A stretch of DNA of 35,518 nucleotides from an uncultured Eubacteriales bacterium (lineage in GTDB: Bacteria > Bacillota > Clostridia > Lachnospirales > Lachnospiraceae), in contig CASFBK010000022.1 of the NCBI GenBank assembly GCA_949292785.1, positions 1-35,518 of the forward strand. Direction: 5' to 3'. The translations under genes and the position numbers were made by a program. Shown here one piece after another: positions 33,847 to 35,518 of this stretch (its first letter is position 1; each line of letters starts with the position of its first letter). The notes beneath the pieces are model-generated. The model searched no databases and was not told the DNA's origin. It saw only the letters and a list, made by a program, of their open reading frames with translations.

Positions 33847-35298
33847 ATGTCAACAGATAGATATAACAGCCCATTATCCGAGCGTTATGCAAGTAAAGAG
33901 ATGCAGTATATTTTTTCTCCGGATATGAAGTTCCGTACCTGGAGAAAACTGTGGATTGCCCTTGCAGAAACAGAGATGGAGCTTGGATTAAGTGAGAACG
34001 GAAAACCGGTTATCACACAGGAGCAGATTGATGAACTGAAGAGCCACGTAGACGACATTAATTATGAGGTGGCAAAGGAAAGAGAAAAGCTGGTGCGTCA
34101 TGATGTTATGAGCCACGTATACGCATACGGACAGCAGTGTCCAAAGGCAGCAGGAATCATTCACTTAGGAGCAACCTCCTGCTATGTTGGTGACAATACC
34201 GATATTATCGTCATGAACGAAGCATTGAAGCTGGTTCATAAAAAGTTAGTAAATGTAATTGCAGAGCTTGCAAAGTTCGCAGATACTTATAAAGACCTGC
34301 CTACTTTGGCGTTTACCCATTTTCAGCCGGCGCAGCCTACGACCGTAGGAAAGCGTGCGACTCTTTGGGCGCAGGAATTTATTATGGACTTAGAGGACTT
34401 AGAATATGTACAAAACAGCTTAAAGCTGTTAGGTTCTAAAGGAACTACCGGAACCCAGGCAAGCTTCCAGGAATTGTTTGCAGGAGACCAGGAGACCATT
34501 GATAAGATTGATCCGATGATTGCAAAGAAAATGGGCTTCGAAGAGTGCTATGCAGTATCCGGTCAGACCTATTCCAGAAAGGTAGATACCAGAGTGGCAA
34601 ATGTTTTGGCAGGAATTGCGGCAAGTGCACACAAGATGTCCAATGACATTCGTCTGTTACAGCATTTAAAGGAGGTAGAAGAGCCGTTTGAAAAGAATCA
34701 GATTGGTTCCTCTGCGATGGCATATAAGAGAAATCCAATGCGTTCCGAGCGTATTGCATCCCTTTCCCGTTATGTCATGATTGATGCTTTAAATCCTGCA
34801 ATTACTTCCGCAACACAGTGGTTTGAAAGAACGCTGGATGACTCCGCCAATAAGCGTCTTTCTATTCCGGAAGGATTCCTGGCAATCGACGGAATTCTTG
34901 ACCTGTGCCTGAACGTAGTAGACGGATTGGTAGTATATGACAAGGTAATCCGTAAGCACATGATGGCAGAGCTTCCATTTATGGCAACAGAAAACATTAT
35001 GATGGATGCCGTGAAGAACGGCGGCAACCGTCAGGATATGCACGAAAAGATTCGTGAATTATCCATGGAAGCAGGTAAGAATGTTAAGGTAGAAGGAAAA
35101 GACAACAATCTGTTAGAATTGATTGCAGCAGACCCGGCATTCAACCTGACATTGGATGAACTGGAGAAGTCCATGGAACCATCTAAATATGTAGGACGTG
35201 CTCCGCTTCAGGTGGAAAAATTCCTTCAGAACGTAGTAAATCCGGTATTAGAGAAAAACAAAGAAATACTGGGAATGACTGCGGAGATAAATGTATAA
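33847..35298 (+). CDS. purB: Adenylosuccinate lyase
   Basis: Cleaves SAICAR to AICAR and adenylosuccinate to AMP, releasing fumarate. At 483 residues it is of the longer type also found in animals and many Clostridia, opening YNSPLSERYASKEMQYIFSP. The catalytic His context is IIHLGATSCYVGDNTD and THFQPAQPTTVGKR, and the superfamily signature is GSSAMAYKRNPMRSERI. AAAAAAGGAGAACACAT precedes the ATG. It follows purF by 91 nt, including a small GCGAA/TTCGC hairpin, and ends before a strong terminator. It uses the product of the purC reaction. Confidence 0.97.
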   Translation: MSTDRYNSPLSERYASKEMQYIFSPDMKFRTWRKLWIALAETEMELGLSENGKPVITQEQIDELKSHVDDINYEVAKEREKLVRHDVMSHVYAYGQQCPKAAGIIHLGATSCYVGDNTDIIVMNEALKLVHKKLVNVIAELAKFADTYKDLPTLAFTHFQPAQPTTVGKRATLWAQEFIMDLEDLEYVQNSLKLLGSKGTTGTQASFQELFAGDQETIDKIDPMIAKKMGFEECYAVSGQTYSRKVDTRVANVLAGIAASAHKMSNDIRLLQHLKEVEEPFEKNQIGSSAMAYKRNPMRSERIASLSRYVMIDALNPAITSATQWFERTLDDSANKRLSIPEGFLAIDGILDLCLNVVDGLVVYDKVIRKHMMAELPFMATENIMMDAVKNGGNRQDMHEKIRELSMEAGKNVKVEGKDNNLLELIAADPAFNLTLDELEKSMEPSKYVGRAPLQVEKFLQNVVNPVLEKNKEILGMTAEINV

Positions 35299-35345
35299 GT
35301 AAAGAACTTGTATAAGTAAAAAAATTCGTAGGGTAGCGATAAGGG

Positions 35346-35398
35346 AACAGACCCTGATAAGTTAAAATGAAACATTAACTTATTGGGGTCTGTTTTTT
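35346..35398 (+). terminator. Intrinsic terminator after purB
   Basis: AACAGACCC pairs with GGGTCTGTT and inner ATAAGTTAA with TTAACTTAT, followed by TTTTTT. It closes the pur operon. Confidence 0.93.
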
Positions 35399-35399
35399 A

Positions 35400-35453
35400 C
35401 TCTATAGGAAATACTGTGTTGCGTTAAAGCGTAAAATTGTGATTCCTATAGAG
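35400..35453. repeat. Inverted repeat of 11 bp near the right edge
   Basis: CTCTATAGGAA (35400-35410) and TTCCTATAGAG (35443-35453) are perfect inverted copies around 32 nt that show further weak complementarity. The segment from here to 35518 has no gene and looks like an intergenic repeat or the start of a control region lying beyond the window. Confidence 0.6.
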
Positions 35454-35518
35454 CAAAAAGCACTCCGTGCAGGATGCGCACTACTGTGTACGCTATTACA
35501 CTAAGCTCGAAATTACCT

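Overview
The window looks like a chromosomal segment of a low-to-moderate GC Gram-positive gut anaerobe, most likely a Lachnospiraceae member (Blautia/Dorea/Ruminococcus-like). This rests on the strong AGGAGG-type ribosome sites, TTGACA/TATAAT promoters, codon use, an ABC-exporter-rich accessory region and the pur/eno/gpmI gene types. The genus is inferred, not shown. No rRNA, tRNA, CRISPR array, integrase or transposase was seen.

Layout. (1) 1-2227: an HMA-less P1B-type metal ATPase behind a strong promoter carrying two CsoR-like operators, followed by a 42-residue one-helix protein overlapping it by 4 nt. (2) 2264-6844: an AraC regulator and a pair of half-size ABC exporter-fold transporters. 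(3) 7174-10914: response regulator, histidine kinase, unknown two-helix membrane protein and DHA2-type MFS exporter. (4) 11259-13961: enolase, a decayed membrane-protein gene and a nitrilase-family amidase. (5) 14248-18533: a TetR regulator and a second ABC pair. (6) 18750-23343: a small zinc-ribbon-like ORF, an AraC regulator with an extra N-terminal HTH, and an ECF transporter (EcfT, fused EcfA-EcfA, MptA/Trep_Strep-type S component). (7) 23560-25723: an IbrA/IbrB-like pair (PAPS-reductase-like plus ParB-like) and a 47-residue Cys-rich ORF. (8) 25803-30872: mgtE, a CapA-like lipoprotein, gpmI, and a PilZ-domain gene on the minus strand. (9) 31414-35298: purC, purF, purB.

The main unifying observation is an 18-bp inverted repeat, GGTTAG-N6-CTAACC. 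It occurs five times, all intergenic: before ABC pair 1 (3290), enolase (11122), the amidase (12987), ABC pair 2 (14933) and the ECF operon (20427). At four of them a plausible -10 element lies 5-15 nt upstream, so the box would sit at or near the transcription start, as a repressor operator does. The set (two YbtPQ/IrtAB-like ABC pairs, an ECF transporter, AraC/TetR regulators) suggests one regulon for uptake of a scarce nutrient, possibly a metallophore, heme or iron. That assignment is inference.

Other points of interest are the IbrAB-like pair, a tandem 83-bp structured repeat that would lie in the 5' leader of the PilZ gene, a near-60-bp palindrome over the promoter that precedes the TetR gene, and a gene broken by internal deletion at 12666-12979.
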